A stretch of DNA of 64,000 nt from positions 50,773,798 to 50,837,797 of the forward strand of contig OX326957.1 in NCBI GenBank assembly GCA_946800325.1. Reading direction: 5' to 3'. How positions within the stretch are numbered: the first letter of the stretch is position 1; every line of letters begins with the position of its first letter. This stretch comes from Luzula sylvatica. Its lineage: Eukaryota > Streptophyta > Magnoliopsida > Poales > Juncaceae. A program made the position numbers and the translations under genes. The notes beneath the pieces were generated by a model. That model saw only the letters and a list, made by a program, of their open reading frames with translations. It was not told where the DNA came from and searched no databases. This document shows positions 25,961 to 36,929 of the stretch, one piece after another.

Positions 25961-26921
25961 GTGGTATCAGTGCGATCGCCATCGATTCGAGGGTCGAATC
26001 ATAGTCGTATATGAGATATACGCACGGGTTATCAAAGTTCGTACCCGTATGCATGATGTAACATATAGAGAAAGTCAAAATTTCGTTAAAATCACAAGTG
26101 GAATTCACAAGAGATCAATCAAAAGTTGATTGAGAGTATCTTGGAATGATCGTGAAAATGTTTCATGATTGGTCGTTTTTGAAACGAACGAAAATATGCA
26201 AAACTGCAGGAAACAGCAGAAAAATCGCGTAGTCCGTTACAACGGACTAGGTGTTCCGTTGTAACGGACCCTGTATATGATACATGAAATTGGGGATAAT
26301 CTGCAAAAATCACATAGTCCGTTACAACGGACTTGGAGTTCCGTTGTAACGGACCCTGTATATGATACAGGGATGTGAGGAGGACTGTGAATAAACGCAT
26401 AGTTCGTTACAACGGACTAGGAGTTCCGTTGTAACGGACCTTGTATGTGATACGAGGATGCGGGGGTGCATTAGGCATCTTTTGAAGTTCGTTGGAACGG
26501 ACATAGGTCCGTTGTAACGGAACGGTTCACAAGTTAGTCCGTTGTAACGGAATTAAGGTCCGTTAAAACGGAATAGTTTCTGGAAATTTTGGACAAAATT
26601 CACAGTTAAGTCCGTTGTAACGGACCTAGGGTTCGTTGTAACGGAGTGAAGGAGAAGCGAGGTCCGTTTTAACGGACTATGGTGCGTTACAACGGACTAG
26701 TCTCTGGATGGTGATTTTGTTTTCGCGATAACTTTGGCTATGAAGCTCGGAATTTTGAGTTCTTTATATCGATATGATCGGCATCAATCATTCTAGCATA
26801 TAAGATAAGTAATTATTTAGATTAATTAATCTCCCTAATTAAATCATATGTATTTAGAAAATCTTGTGATAATGATATAATATGATTATGTCACGAATTT
26901 ATAAAATATGAACGTCATGAT
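25961..26921 (+). other. Leader of the A4 element, left part
   Basis: PBS (TGGTATCAG, complementary to initiator Met-tRNA in Copia elements) at 25962, then non-coding leader with the largest complete dyad array. It is cut at 26921 by element B. Confidence 0.75.
26232..26697. repeat. Dyad array, A4 leader (7 pairs)
   Basis: Fourteen 16-bp units start at 26232, 26254, 26317, 26339, 26402, 26424, 26487, 26507, 26537, 26558, 26610, 26631, 26662 and 26682. Steps within pairs are 22, 22, 22, 20, 21, 21 and 20 bp. The first four pairs repeat every 85 bp exactly. Consensus GTCCGTTRYAACGGAC. Confidence 0.92.
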
Positions 26922-27848
26922 TGAAGGAAATGCAGTTTCACATCTATGGTAAAATCGTACGTATAAGGATATATGAACATGGTAGTTCATAGAAATATAA
27001 CATGTGTATTAGATGCATATATGTATATTTGATATACATAATTAGATTGATAAGATAAGATTTTAGGAAAAATCTGTTTGTAACATATTTACTAAAACGG
27101 ACATAAATTTCGCATACGAACACCGATTTGGATGATTCAACTCTCATAAGTTAGATAATTGGATTATCTACAACTTTCATATTCAGTGGAAAAACATTTG
27201 AATAACGTAGGACGTTCATTCTAATGAAATACACGAAAGGTTGCGGCAGTTCGACGAAAAGATCCGAACATTTACTAAAACTAGCATAAGTTTCGGACTG
27301 GATATCCAAATTGGATAAACTCGGATTTGTTGGAAAGGTGATAAGATCATCTAAAAGTTTCGTGCAGAAAGGTCCTGTTAATTACGGACCTAAGTCGGTC
27401 GAAATTCCAGTTTAGTGAAAGTGTGTCTGCTGATTCTGCAGGAGACACATCTTTTGATCAAATCTTCTAGAAACTTGTCCTTTCATGCATATAAAAATAT
27501 CATTTGATTGATTAAAGAGTGTCTATTTACTGGTAAAGGAATACGAGTTATTCTATAAATAGGACCCTAATCTCACTCAATCAAATCAATCTAAGCAACC
27601 ATTATTTCCACTAATTAATCCAGTAATTTAGAGAGAGAAAAGTTCGCAGGAATTCTCCATTGATTCCGACAAACCCTTCGTAAGCGATCAATTTCGCTAG
27701 GTACAAATATTACGTTTATTAGATTTACGTTATATTAGTTATAGGCAAATTGATAAACAAATCGAAGATGAGATCTCGGGGATTTGTACTCCGTCGAGTC
27801 CAATAATTATCTGCTGCGCGGACTCGATGGGGTGTAGATAACCCAACA
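26922..27848 (+). repeat. LTR B1 (5' LTR, 244-bp deletion)
   Basis: 927 bp, TGAAGGAAATGCAG ... TAACCCAACA. Compared with B2 it lacks 244 bp (41023-41266 in B2) between two CG dinucleotides, removing the middle of the R-U5 part. Confidence 0.9.
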
Positions 27849-28768
27849 GTGGTATCAGTGCGAACGTCATATGGTTTGTGTTATCAAATCGCAAGAAAAA
27901 TGATTAAGATCGTATGTAGGGTCATTTTAGTAAATTTTCCCAAAATTGAAACCTAAATTAAGATTTTAAAGTCAAATTCACAAGTAATCGATTGGTAAAA
28001 TATTATAGGATAATTACTGGTACCATTTAATGTCTTGAAAATAGTTTTGCTTCGAAACGAACAAAGAATTCCTTATTTGGCTACAAAACTTTAGAATTTT
28101 ATTTTTATAATTCAATTTAATACATGAAAACCTTGTGAAGATAAAGCCTAGTAAGTTGATGTATGACACAACAAATCCCTCACAGCGAAATTTGAAATGA
28201 TAGAATTTTGCGTAATTATAAACTAACTAGATGTCTCCCATATAAACAGTTGTCATGTTTGTTTACAAATATACGTGTGGATTGGGCCTTCGTCAGGCAT
28301 GCGTATACGCGTAGTTCAATAGTACAATAAGATTTAGTATAATTTAAATGTGGATTGGGCCTTCGCCAGGCATGTTTAAATTTAAACTAGTTGATACGTT
28401 TAGTATGGTTTTAGTTTAGATATTCAAGTTAATCGGATTAATTGGATAAGACATAGTTGAAATACACACACGGAATTTTGAATTACATACGATATAATTT
28501 AAATACTGAAATTTCATAAAGTTTGAGGGTCGCATATGATGTGATTGGATATGATCCTACCTAAATAACGAGATCCCACTCGATAGGCCTTCATCACTTG
28601 TGGGAGGATTGTAATATATGGTTCTCAAGGTGTTATCGGATTATGAATCCCGAATCGATCATGAGGGTGATTGTTTTGATAAAAGTGACACAAATAACCC
28701 TATTAAATAAAGCATATAGAATTAATACGCACAGTTAATTAAGTAATCATTATTATGTATTAGGAATC
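27849..28768 (+). other. Element B leader
   Basis: PBS gtggtatcagtgcgaacg, then 0.9 kb non-coding. The phrase 'gattgggccttcg(t/c)caggcatg' occurs twice (about 28275 and 28353). Unlike the A leaders it has no 16-bp dyad array. Confidence 0.7.
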
Positions 28769-31610
28769 ATGTCTAGTAACAATACCAGTTCCATATCGAT
28801 TCGATCGTTATTGAAGAAAGAGAAACTTGTTGGTAGGAATTTTCTGGATTGGCACCGTAACCTTAGAATCGTTCTAAGGCATGAAGATCTAATAAGTGTA
28901 TTAGAAACGCCAATAGTGGAAGTGGCTAATCCAACAGAAGCTCAAAAGGCAGAGTTGAAAGTACTCAAAGGCAAATCGAATAATGTAACATGCCTTATGT
29001 TAGCATGTATGGATGCAAGTTTTCAAAAGAAGTTCGAAGACTCCGATGCATATACGATAAACAAACGTCTCCTTGAAATGTTCCAGGAGCAAAAGAGACT
29101 TGAACGGTTCAATACTTTTAAAGGTTTGGTTAATTGTAGAATGGCACCAGGGTCGTCAGTTAGCACGCATATGCTAAAGATGCAGGATTTCCTAGACCGT
29201 CTAGAGAAATTCGACGAAATAATCTCGGCAACATTACAACATGATTTGACCCTTTGTTCATTACCGCCGACATTTGCCTAATTCGTGACGAACTATCACA
29301 TGCATTCAATGAACAAGACGATCCCCGAATTACATGGGATGCTGAAGAATTATGAATCGGAAATGATTACGACGGGTCCTAAAAACCGCGACGGATCGAA
29401 TGATGTCTTAATGATTCAATCGGGAAATCGTAAAAGAAACAACTCAAAAGGTGCATCAGGTTCGGGCTCTAAGAAGAAGCCGAAACTGAATAACAAAGGG
29501 ACATCCGAGAAGAAGAAGAAACATGACGATGATAAATGTTTTCATTGTGAAAAGACGGGCCATTGGCGCCGCAACTGCAAGGTATTTCTCGAAGAGTCGA
29601 GGAAGAACAAAGGGAAAGCCGTAGCGGCCGGTACCGCAGGTATGTATGTTATAGAAATTAATATTTCTACTATGAATAATTGGGTATTAGATACTGGTTG
29701 TGGAACTCATATTTGTCGTAATGTGCAGATCCTAAGAAATAGTAGAAGATTGAAGTCTGGTGATGTAGATCTCCGCGTTGGAAATGGAGCAAAGGTTGCG
29801 GCTTTTGCAATAGGAGAAGTGGATCTAGCATTACCAAGTGGATTTAATATAGTATTAAATAAATGTTTTTATGTACCTAGTTTATGTAAAAATATAATAA
29901 GCGTGTCTAAATTAGCGAATGATGGCTATGAATTTGTTATTAGGAATGATGAATTTGTGATATGTAAAGACAATAATATTTATGATAATGTAGTTATTGA
30001 GAATGGTCTTTATGTGTTAGATTTAGATAAATTTAATAAATCCATCTATAACGTGAATGAATCTCGGAATAATCCTAAAGTTGGTAATCAAACTTACTTT
30101 TGGCATTGTCGTTTAGGTCATATAAATGAGAAATGCATCTCGAAACTCCATAAAGATGGTTTACTCGACTCATTTGAATTTGATTCATATGGGAAATGCG
30201 AATCATGTTTACTTGGCAAAATGATAAAAGCACCATTTTCGAAGAAAGGTCAACGGTCCACGGAGCTATTAGAACTAATACATTCAGATGTATGTGGTCC
30301 AATGAGCATCGAGGCAAGAGGAGGTTATCGTTACTTCATCACATTTACTGACGATTATAGTAGATATGGCAATGTCTATTTAATGCGTCTTAAATCAGAA
30401 TCTTTTGAAAAGTTCAAAGAATTCCAAAATGAAGTAGAGAACCAGCTTGACAAGAAAATCAAAGCTCTTCGATCTGATCGAGGAGGCGAGTATTTGAGCT
30501 ATGAGTTTGACGATCATTTAAAAGATTGTGGAATTGTTTCACAACTTACTCCACCTGGTACACCACAATGGAATGGCATATCTGAAAGGAGAAATCGTAC
30601 CCTATTAGATATGGTTCGATCAATGATGAGTCAAACTAGTCTTCCAAAATCGTTTTGGGGATATGTACTTTTGACCGCGGCTTATTTGATAAATTGCTTA
30701 ACTTCAAAGTCGGTTGAAAAGACACCATATGAGCTATGGGCATGGAAAAACTCCATTATTGTCTTTTATTAAAATCTGGCGATGCGAAGCATATGTCCAA
30801 AGAATGATTTCTGACAAGCTCGATCCCAAATCAGACAAATGTCTATTTGTCGGTTATCCTAAAGGAACAAGAGGATACTATTTTTACAATCCAGCTGAAA
30901 ATAAAGTTTTCGTGGCACGAAGAGGTGTCTTCTTAGAGGAGGACTTTATCTCTTCGCACAATGGAGGAGCAAAAATAGATCTTGATGAAATTCGAGATAC
31001 CGAAATAGAAGTTGAACCGACGATGATTGATTCAGAACCGTCAAATGTTGACTTAGCTGAATCAAGTACACAAGTCATTGTACCTTCTTGTCGATATAGT
31101 AGGATTCGCCATGAACCTGAACGCTATGGTTTTATCATAACTGATAATGGCGACATCAAGTTCATTGATGATGAACCGAAATCCTACAAATATGCGATTA
31201 AAGGTATAGATTCCAACAAATGGCTCGAAGCTATGAAATCAGAAATCCAGTCCGTGTATGATAATCAAGTTTGGAACTTGATATATAAACCTCCAGGGGT
31301 CACACCCATTGGATGTAAATGGGTTTTCAAGAAGAAAACCGATATGGATGGAAAGGTGCAAACTTACAAAGCACGGCTTGTCGCGAAAGATTTCAAACAA
31401 ATCCATGGTATTGACTATGATGAAACGTTTTCGCCGGTAGCCATGCTTAAGTCTATTCGCATACTACTTGCTATAGCTGCATACTATGATTATGAGATAT
31501 GGCAAATGGACGTTAAAACCGCATTTCTTAACGGAAATTTAATAGAGGATGTGTACATGACACAACCCGAAGCTTTTATCGATCCAAAAGATGCGAATAA
31601 AGTTTGCAAG
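28769..31610 (+). pseudogene. Element B gag-pol, first part
   Basis: Copia polyprotein starting MSSNNTSS. Gag is 28769-29281, ending at a premature in-frame TAA; the frame continues at once. A CCHC knuckle CFHCEKTGHWRRNC lies near 29539. Protease LDTGCGTHI follows near 29689, then the integrase zinc site, then catalytic IHSDVCGP, RSDRGGEY and NGISERRNRT. A one-base insertion near 30740, after PYELW, shifts the frame. From there RT runs in the next frame with KWVFKKKTD, ARLVAKDF and QMDVKTAFLNG. At 31610 it is cut by LTR A5. Two lesions in 2.8 kb suggest a fairly recent loss of function. Confidence 0.9.
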
Positions 31611-32620
31611 TGAAAGAAATACAGTTTCGGATCAACCGTAAAAGTGTACACAAGGATGAACGAATGTAAGCGTACATTTGTTGCCATAACTTTCAGTGGG
31701 AAAATCCGATTTGAATGGTTCAAATTGGGTTAGATAGATAATGAGATTATCTATAACCTTCTTGTAGAAATATATTTCATATGAACGAAGTATAAGTGTC
31801 GTTTATGTGAAATACCGAAAAGGTGCAACAGTATGACATACAGTTAGTAAAACAGTCATAACTTTTGCATACGAACTCCAATTTGGCTGGACCAATTGGG
31901 TTGTGTAGATAATAAGATTATCTACAACTTTCATGTTGGTTGATTGTCTGTCAGAGATATTTATCAATTTCGTCTGGATAGAATACTGAACAGGTTCATG
32001 CACTTTTCTGTGTGAAATGGTGTATATTGGATATACATGCCTCTTGGCTAATCCTAATCCTATTTGATATAAATAGGATACTTTCTCTCTCATCCTAACT
32101 AAGCAGTTGAGCAATTCATTCTGCCAAATACACCAAAAGAAAGAGATAATTCAGATTTAATCTTTCTATAGTGAAAAGGTGCGAAGAGAGAGAAATCGAG
32201 AAAAGAGTTTCTCGAAAGATAGAGAATCAATTCGATCGAGCAAGTTCGCCGGTGCATCGTCTAGGCAGTTGCATCCGCGACCGACGTCTTACGAATCAAG
32301 GTGGATACAAGTAGAGGAGCGACACTTGTGGCTCTTTCGGTTGTGATCGATTCGGACGAGTAGATTCAGTCGGAGACGAAATCGAGCGAATCGGCGAAGT
32401 CAACAAACGGTGAAAGACGCGTGGTGTGGGACGCGCGGATTGTCACCAACGTGACAGGAGATAGAAGGCAGCGATCAACCCTTCGAGTGCAATCAATTTT
32501 GCACCGGTATGAATCTGTCCTTCTATTTGCATCGTACCCTTGAAGTCATGGCGTGATCTCGGGAATCGGGGAACCGGACCGGGCTTTCATTCCGCTGCGC
32601 GGGCCCGGGGTCGGGGATAT
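31611..32620 (+). repeat. LTR A5 (5' LTR, end and PBS deleted)
   Basis: 1010 bp. It stops at GGGGATAT and jumps straight to ACGCACGGG, which in intact copies lies 68 bp further on (62207-62274). So the LTR end and the PBS are missing. It is very close to A6, with differences mostly in U3. Confidence 0.9.
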
Positions 32621-32821
32621 ACGCACGGGTTATCAAAGTTCGTACCCGTTTGCATGATGTTACATATATAGAATGTGAAATTCCATTAAAATCACAAGTG
32701 AAATTCGCTAGAGATCGATCAAACGTTGATTGAGAGTATCTAGGAATGATCGTGAAAAGGTTTCATGATTGATCATTTTGGAAACGAGCGAAAACAGGCT
32801 GAACAGCGTAAAAATCGCATA

Positions 32822-33274
32822 GTCCGTTACAACGGACTGGAGTTCCGTTGTAACGGACACTGTATAGGATACAAGAATTGTGGAAAATTTGCCAGTATCA
32901 CATAGTCCGTTACAACGGACTTGTAGTTGCGTTGTAACAGACCCTGTATACGATGCGAGGATGCGGGGATGCCTAGGGTGTCTTTTGGAGTCCGTTGTAA
33001 CGGACATAGTCCGTTGTAACGGAAGTCTACGCAGTTGGTCCGTTGTAACGGACATTTTGTTGCGTTATAACGGACTGGTTACTGGAAATTTGGACAAAAG
33101 TTTGCAGAAAATAGCGTTGTAACGGACCTAGGTTGCGTTACAACGGACATGTTTCTGGCAACTTTGGACAATCACCCGATTAAATAGCGTTATAACGGAC
33201 TAGAGTTCCGTTGTAACGGAGTGCCAAGGAGACTGGAGGTCCGTTGTAACGGACTATGGTGCGTTATAACGGAC
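32822..33274. repeat. Dyad array, A5-A6 leader (7 pairs)
   Basis: Units start at 32822, 32843, 32905, 32927, 32990, 33009, 33038, 33060, 33112, 33133, 33185, 33206, 33239 and 33259. Within-pair steps are 21, 22, 19, 22, 21, 21 and 20 bp. Same pair order as the A4 leader, with many single-base changes. Confidence 0.92.
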
Positions 33275-33513
33275 TGGTTTCTGGTTGCTGATTTTATTTT
33301 CGTGATAACTTTGGCTACAAAACTTGGAATTTTGAGTTCTTTATATCGATTTGATCGGCATCAATCATACTAGCATATAATTAGATAATTATTTAGAATA
33401 ATTAGACTCCCAAATAAAATCATATGCATATCGAAAATCTTGTGATAGTGATATAATATGATTATGTCACGAATTTAGAAACATGCAATGGCATGATCCC
33501 TCATAATATTTAA

Positions 33514-34825
33514 TGTTGGTTCAAATTTCCTAATGGTTTGATTATTTCAAAACACTATCATTACTAACGTTTACATCGAGAAAGTGTGTAGGATAACGCA
33601 TGTACGACACGAAGATGATGAAGAACTTCAAAGTCACAAGAAGCACAACAAAAGAAGATTAGAAGGAAGGCCCTTGAAGCATATCAAGAATCAAGATGTA
33701 GAAGCCTTCCGTGAGTGGGATTCGTCACAAATAAACCATAGGTAAAAACCAAGTAGACCTCGAGTACAATCATGTTCAAATAACGAAGAGTTCAATCCAG
33801 TGTCAAGTTCGTTGGAACGAACTTCAAGTTCATTCAGAACGAACTGCAAGTTCGTTCAGAACGAACTGCAAGTTCGTCTTGAACGAACTGCAAGTTCGTC
33901 TTGAACGAACTTGGTACATATCTAAAAATTCTATCACTTGATTGAACAATCTCATTACAGTAGTGTGTGCGTTCGAACGAACAAAGTTTTCGTTCGAACG
34001 AACTCGCAGTTCGTTCACTCACAAGTAAGTGCGTTGAACGAATATCAATACTGTAATTGGACAAAAACAATGTATAATTAAGTTCGTTCGAACGAACACA
34101 TTGTTCGGTCGAACGGACAGTCAAAAGTACATTTGCGTTATTTGAAACGGCTAGTTCAATTATGAGTTCGTTCTGAACGTAATGCTGTGCGTTCGAACGA
34201 ACTCATGATTTTCTGAAGGATTTCTATAGAGAGTATAAATAGAAACCTTCAAGGAGTTTTCTCTCACCGATTTTTCAGAAATTACACATTCAATACACTT
34301 GAGAGAAAACCCTAGAAGCCGTGATAAGCTATATCCTTTGATTGCTTTGAGAAACCCCTCTAGATCATTGATCTAATTTCGAAATCCCTCCACTAATCGT
34401 TTCACACTCACATGACCGATCACGTTGTAGTTTGATTAGTGAAAAGTGTATTAGGCTAGTGCAAGAAACTTGTAAGAGACCTAGCTATAGATCGATAGAA
34501 AGCGTGTAAATCGATCTAGGCAAACCTTGTAATCGAGTGAGTTGGCATTCAATCGAAAGCCAAAAAGAGGCACAAGGTATTCCCGGAGACGTAGGTACTC
34601 GCAATTAATTGAGTCGGTCAATTAAGCGAGTAAAGGGTGAGTTAAAGCTACATAGCAACCACCTACCGAACTTCGTTAAAAAACATCTTGTGTTCAAGTG
34701 TTTACGGTATCATCTATCTCATTTAAATCATCATTTATTCCGCATAGTAAATTAGGTAATTAGATATAGTTATTGTACGGTAGATTACCGAATTTACCCC
34801 CCCTCTAGGTTAGAATTAACCAACA
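33514..34825 (+). repeat. LTR of D element
   Basis: 1312 bp bounded by TGTTGGTT and AACCAACA, a perfect 8-bp terminal inverted repeat. TATAAAT at 34234-34240. PBS TGGTATCAGAGC at 34828. A second copy is at 56460-57708 on the minus strand. Confidence 0.93.
33807..34202. repeat. Dyad array in D U3 (12 units)
   Basis: Units of the form GTTCGTTC(A)GAACGAAC start at 33807, 33828, 33850, 33872, 33894; 33967, 33988, 34009; 34082, 34103; 34165, 34187. All steps inside a group are 21-22 bp. The array ends about 30 bp before the TATA box, the enhancer position in Copia LTRs. Confidence 0.9.
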
Positions 34826-34892
34826 ATTGGTATCAGAGCAAGGTACTAACCATTTCTTAGAGTATTAGGGATAACTTGTACTTAACGATCAA

Positions 34893-36473
34893 ATGGCCAA
34901 AATTAACCCAATCGTACAAAACTCATCTCCAAATCTGATAAATATCGTCCCCAAATCAAACATCTCAAATTTCATCAACAAGTCATGTTGGATGCTCCAT
35001 CCCGAAAATTTCCATTGGTCCAAAAGGGATGGTGACCAAACGGATCGGGAAAGGCGAAAATCTCGACACGAAAAGAGACACGAGGACAAGAGACAAGAAG
35101 ATCGCCAAACATACAAAGGTAAGGAATCCAAAAAGAAAAAGACTTACAAAGAGAAGGTTGATTGTAGGTGGGAAAAAATGGACGGATCAAGCTCATCATC
35201 CGACTCGGATGGTCCATCAAGTCTACACACCGCTAACCTAACCCTTATGGTAAGGATCGACTCTCCATCAATGAGCGCAGTGGAAGCGGCAATTCAAACT
35301 CTCCGAATTGAACGAGGTCCAATCCCAACATCTCAAACACCCGTGGCCTTAAACGTCGAACCCTCTACTCCTACTGCAAAGTCGACACATGACCAAGGTC
35401 ATGAGGTACGTATTGACTCTTCACTTAACATAGAATCATTACATCGACCTCAATATTCACCCTCGTTAAAATTAGAAATTGAGTCATGTGACGAGTTCTT
35501 GAGGGATGATGGTAACTCTCAACGAAATAGGGATAAACTTGAGAGCTCGACACAACCTCTCAAGGATAAGATAGCTTCTCTTGAACTATCCATTTTGGCA
35601 TTTAAATCTCAAATAAATGAATTTAAAGGTTTTTCGAAATGTGAGTGTCAAGCTTTAAAAGGTGAGATTTCTCACCTAAAAGTCGAACTTCAAAATTCTA
35701 AAATTGAAAATGATTCTTTGAAGAAGGCATGTGCATCCATTGCATCGAGTCCTCCTTCCTTGGATGAAATTTTGAAACTGTCATTCATGGGACAAAAGCC
35801 AAATGACAAATCCGGTTTAGGATATAAGAAGAATAACGGTAATAAACCCGATTCTTCCAAATCCAAAAATCAAATATCGAGATGGGAGAACAATCGAATT
35901 AGTAATCATGGAAATGATTTCATGTACCATGATTACAACAAAGGTAAAAATGTGAAAAAGGAAAAATCTAAACGTGTTAGTTGTAACTATAGGAATAATC
36001 AATTCACACAAAACTCACAACTTAGACGTAACAATTTGGGAAGAACCGATTGCTTATTCAAACGGGGATCAAATGGCTACTTCTATGAAGTGACTAATTA
36101 CACCGAGGCGTCGTATCAAAAAGGGGCTCCCAAACATTACACAAACTTACAAAAACATTTTCAACCAAAACACGTTCAACCGACCCGATTTGAATCAAAT
36201 AAATTTAATTCAAATAAATTTCATCAAATGCCAAAATCGATAAATTCTAGGAGAAGTGACTCAAATAAACTCTCAAATTATTTCGTTAAGAGCTCCACAA
36301 CCTCAAATTGTCCAATCGTGGCCTTTTGTAATTATTGCTGCAAAATTGGTCACATCTCAACAAGTTGTGATCTTCGCAATCCAAAATTGACATCTAACGT
36401 CGTTTGGATGCGCAAAGATCGTCACACGATGGGTCCTTCTACCTCATATGGTGTTGGACCCCCTAGGGTTTAA
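34893..36473 (+). pseudogene. D-element gag
   Basis: 526 codons. The N-terminus is unusual: a Lys/Arg/Asp-rich charged stretch (residues about 45-90) follows a short start, where SIRE-type gag normally has its capsid-like domain. So that domain seems deleted or replaced. The rest fits the family: Ser/Asp cluster, a probable coiled coil (about 225-285), a basic Asn-rich region and a CCHC knuckle CNYCCKIGHISTSC near residue 482. It ends in TAA; protease restarts 129 bp later in the same frame, with several stops between. Confidence 0.7.
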
Positions 36474-36547
36474 GCCTGAATGTGACATTATACTCCCTCA
36501 TATACCATACCATAAGCCAAATATTGAGGGGGAGTATAGTAAATAGG

Positions 36548-36594
36548 AATTCATATTAGTTTAATTTCAATTTATGGTTTAACTAATATGAATT
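36548..36594. repeat. Hairpin between D gag and protease
   Basis: Arms AATTCATATTAGTT and AACTAATATGAATT are a perfect 14-bp inverted repeat around 19 bases. It falls in the 129-bp stop-rich spacer between gag and protease. Confidence 0.75.
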
Positions 36595-36602
36595 TCTTAT
36601 AG

Positions 36603-36766
36603 ATGGGCTTAACCTCCAAAACCAAGTCATCTAAGTGGTGTCTAGATAGTGGTTGTTCTAGACACATGGCTTGGGATCGAGAGATGTTTAAATCTCTTGA
36701 ACCATTCAAGGGAGGAGACGTTACCTTCGGAGGAAATAAAAAAAGTAAAATTGTCGGTATCGGACC
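36603..36766 (+). pseudogene. D-element protease, truncated
   Basis: Reads KWCLDSGCSRHM (active-site DSG) and MFKSLEPFKGGDVTFGG, then breaks after KIVGIG at about 36766. The other D copy continues here into integrase. Confidence 0.8.
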
Positions 36767-36929
36767 TACATGGTCACACAACGAGTCGTACTAAGTCGGG
36801 CTTGATCATAAAATTGGCACATAGGATGTGCATAGCTTGGTATTTGATACGCGGGTTATATTCTCTAAAATCATTCATATTGGATATGCATGAGTACCTT
36901 TTTGGTAGATCTGAAATTGAGTGGGAGAC
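36767..36929 (+). other. A 3' non-coding end, joined to D protease
   Basis: Matches 22020-22182 of A1-A3 closely, up to the purine tract. It marks the right side of the D/A junction. Confidence 0.85.

Larger units (their letters stand above)
33514..36766 (+). mobile_element. SIRE-like Copia element D, 5' half only
   Basis: Starts with a full LTR inserted in the A leader after 'tttaa'; the uninterrupted leader can be read at about 63393-63415. PBS, gag and the start of protease follow. It stops inside protease at 36766, where A 3' sequence begins. The remaining pol and the 3' LTR are absent. Confidence 0.88.

Noticed and set aside
25962..25980. tRNA gene or fragment at TGGTATCAG sites
   Set aside because: The sequence is only the primer-binding complement next to LTR ends; no cloverleaf can be formed.
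26232..26697. CRISPR-like array
   Set aside because: Units are 16 bp and palindromic, with 4-6-bp gaps inside pairs and varying spacers between pairs; no cas genes; the setting is a plant retrotransposon leader.
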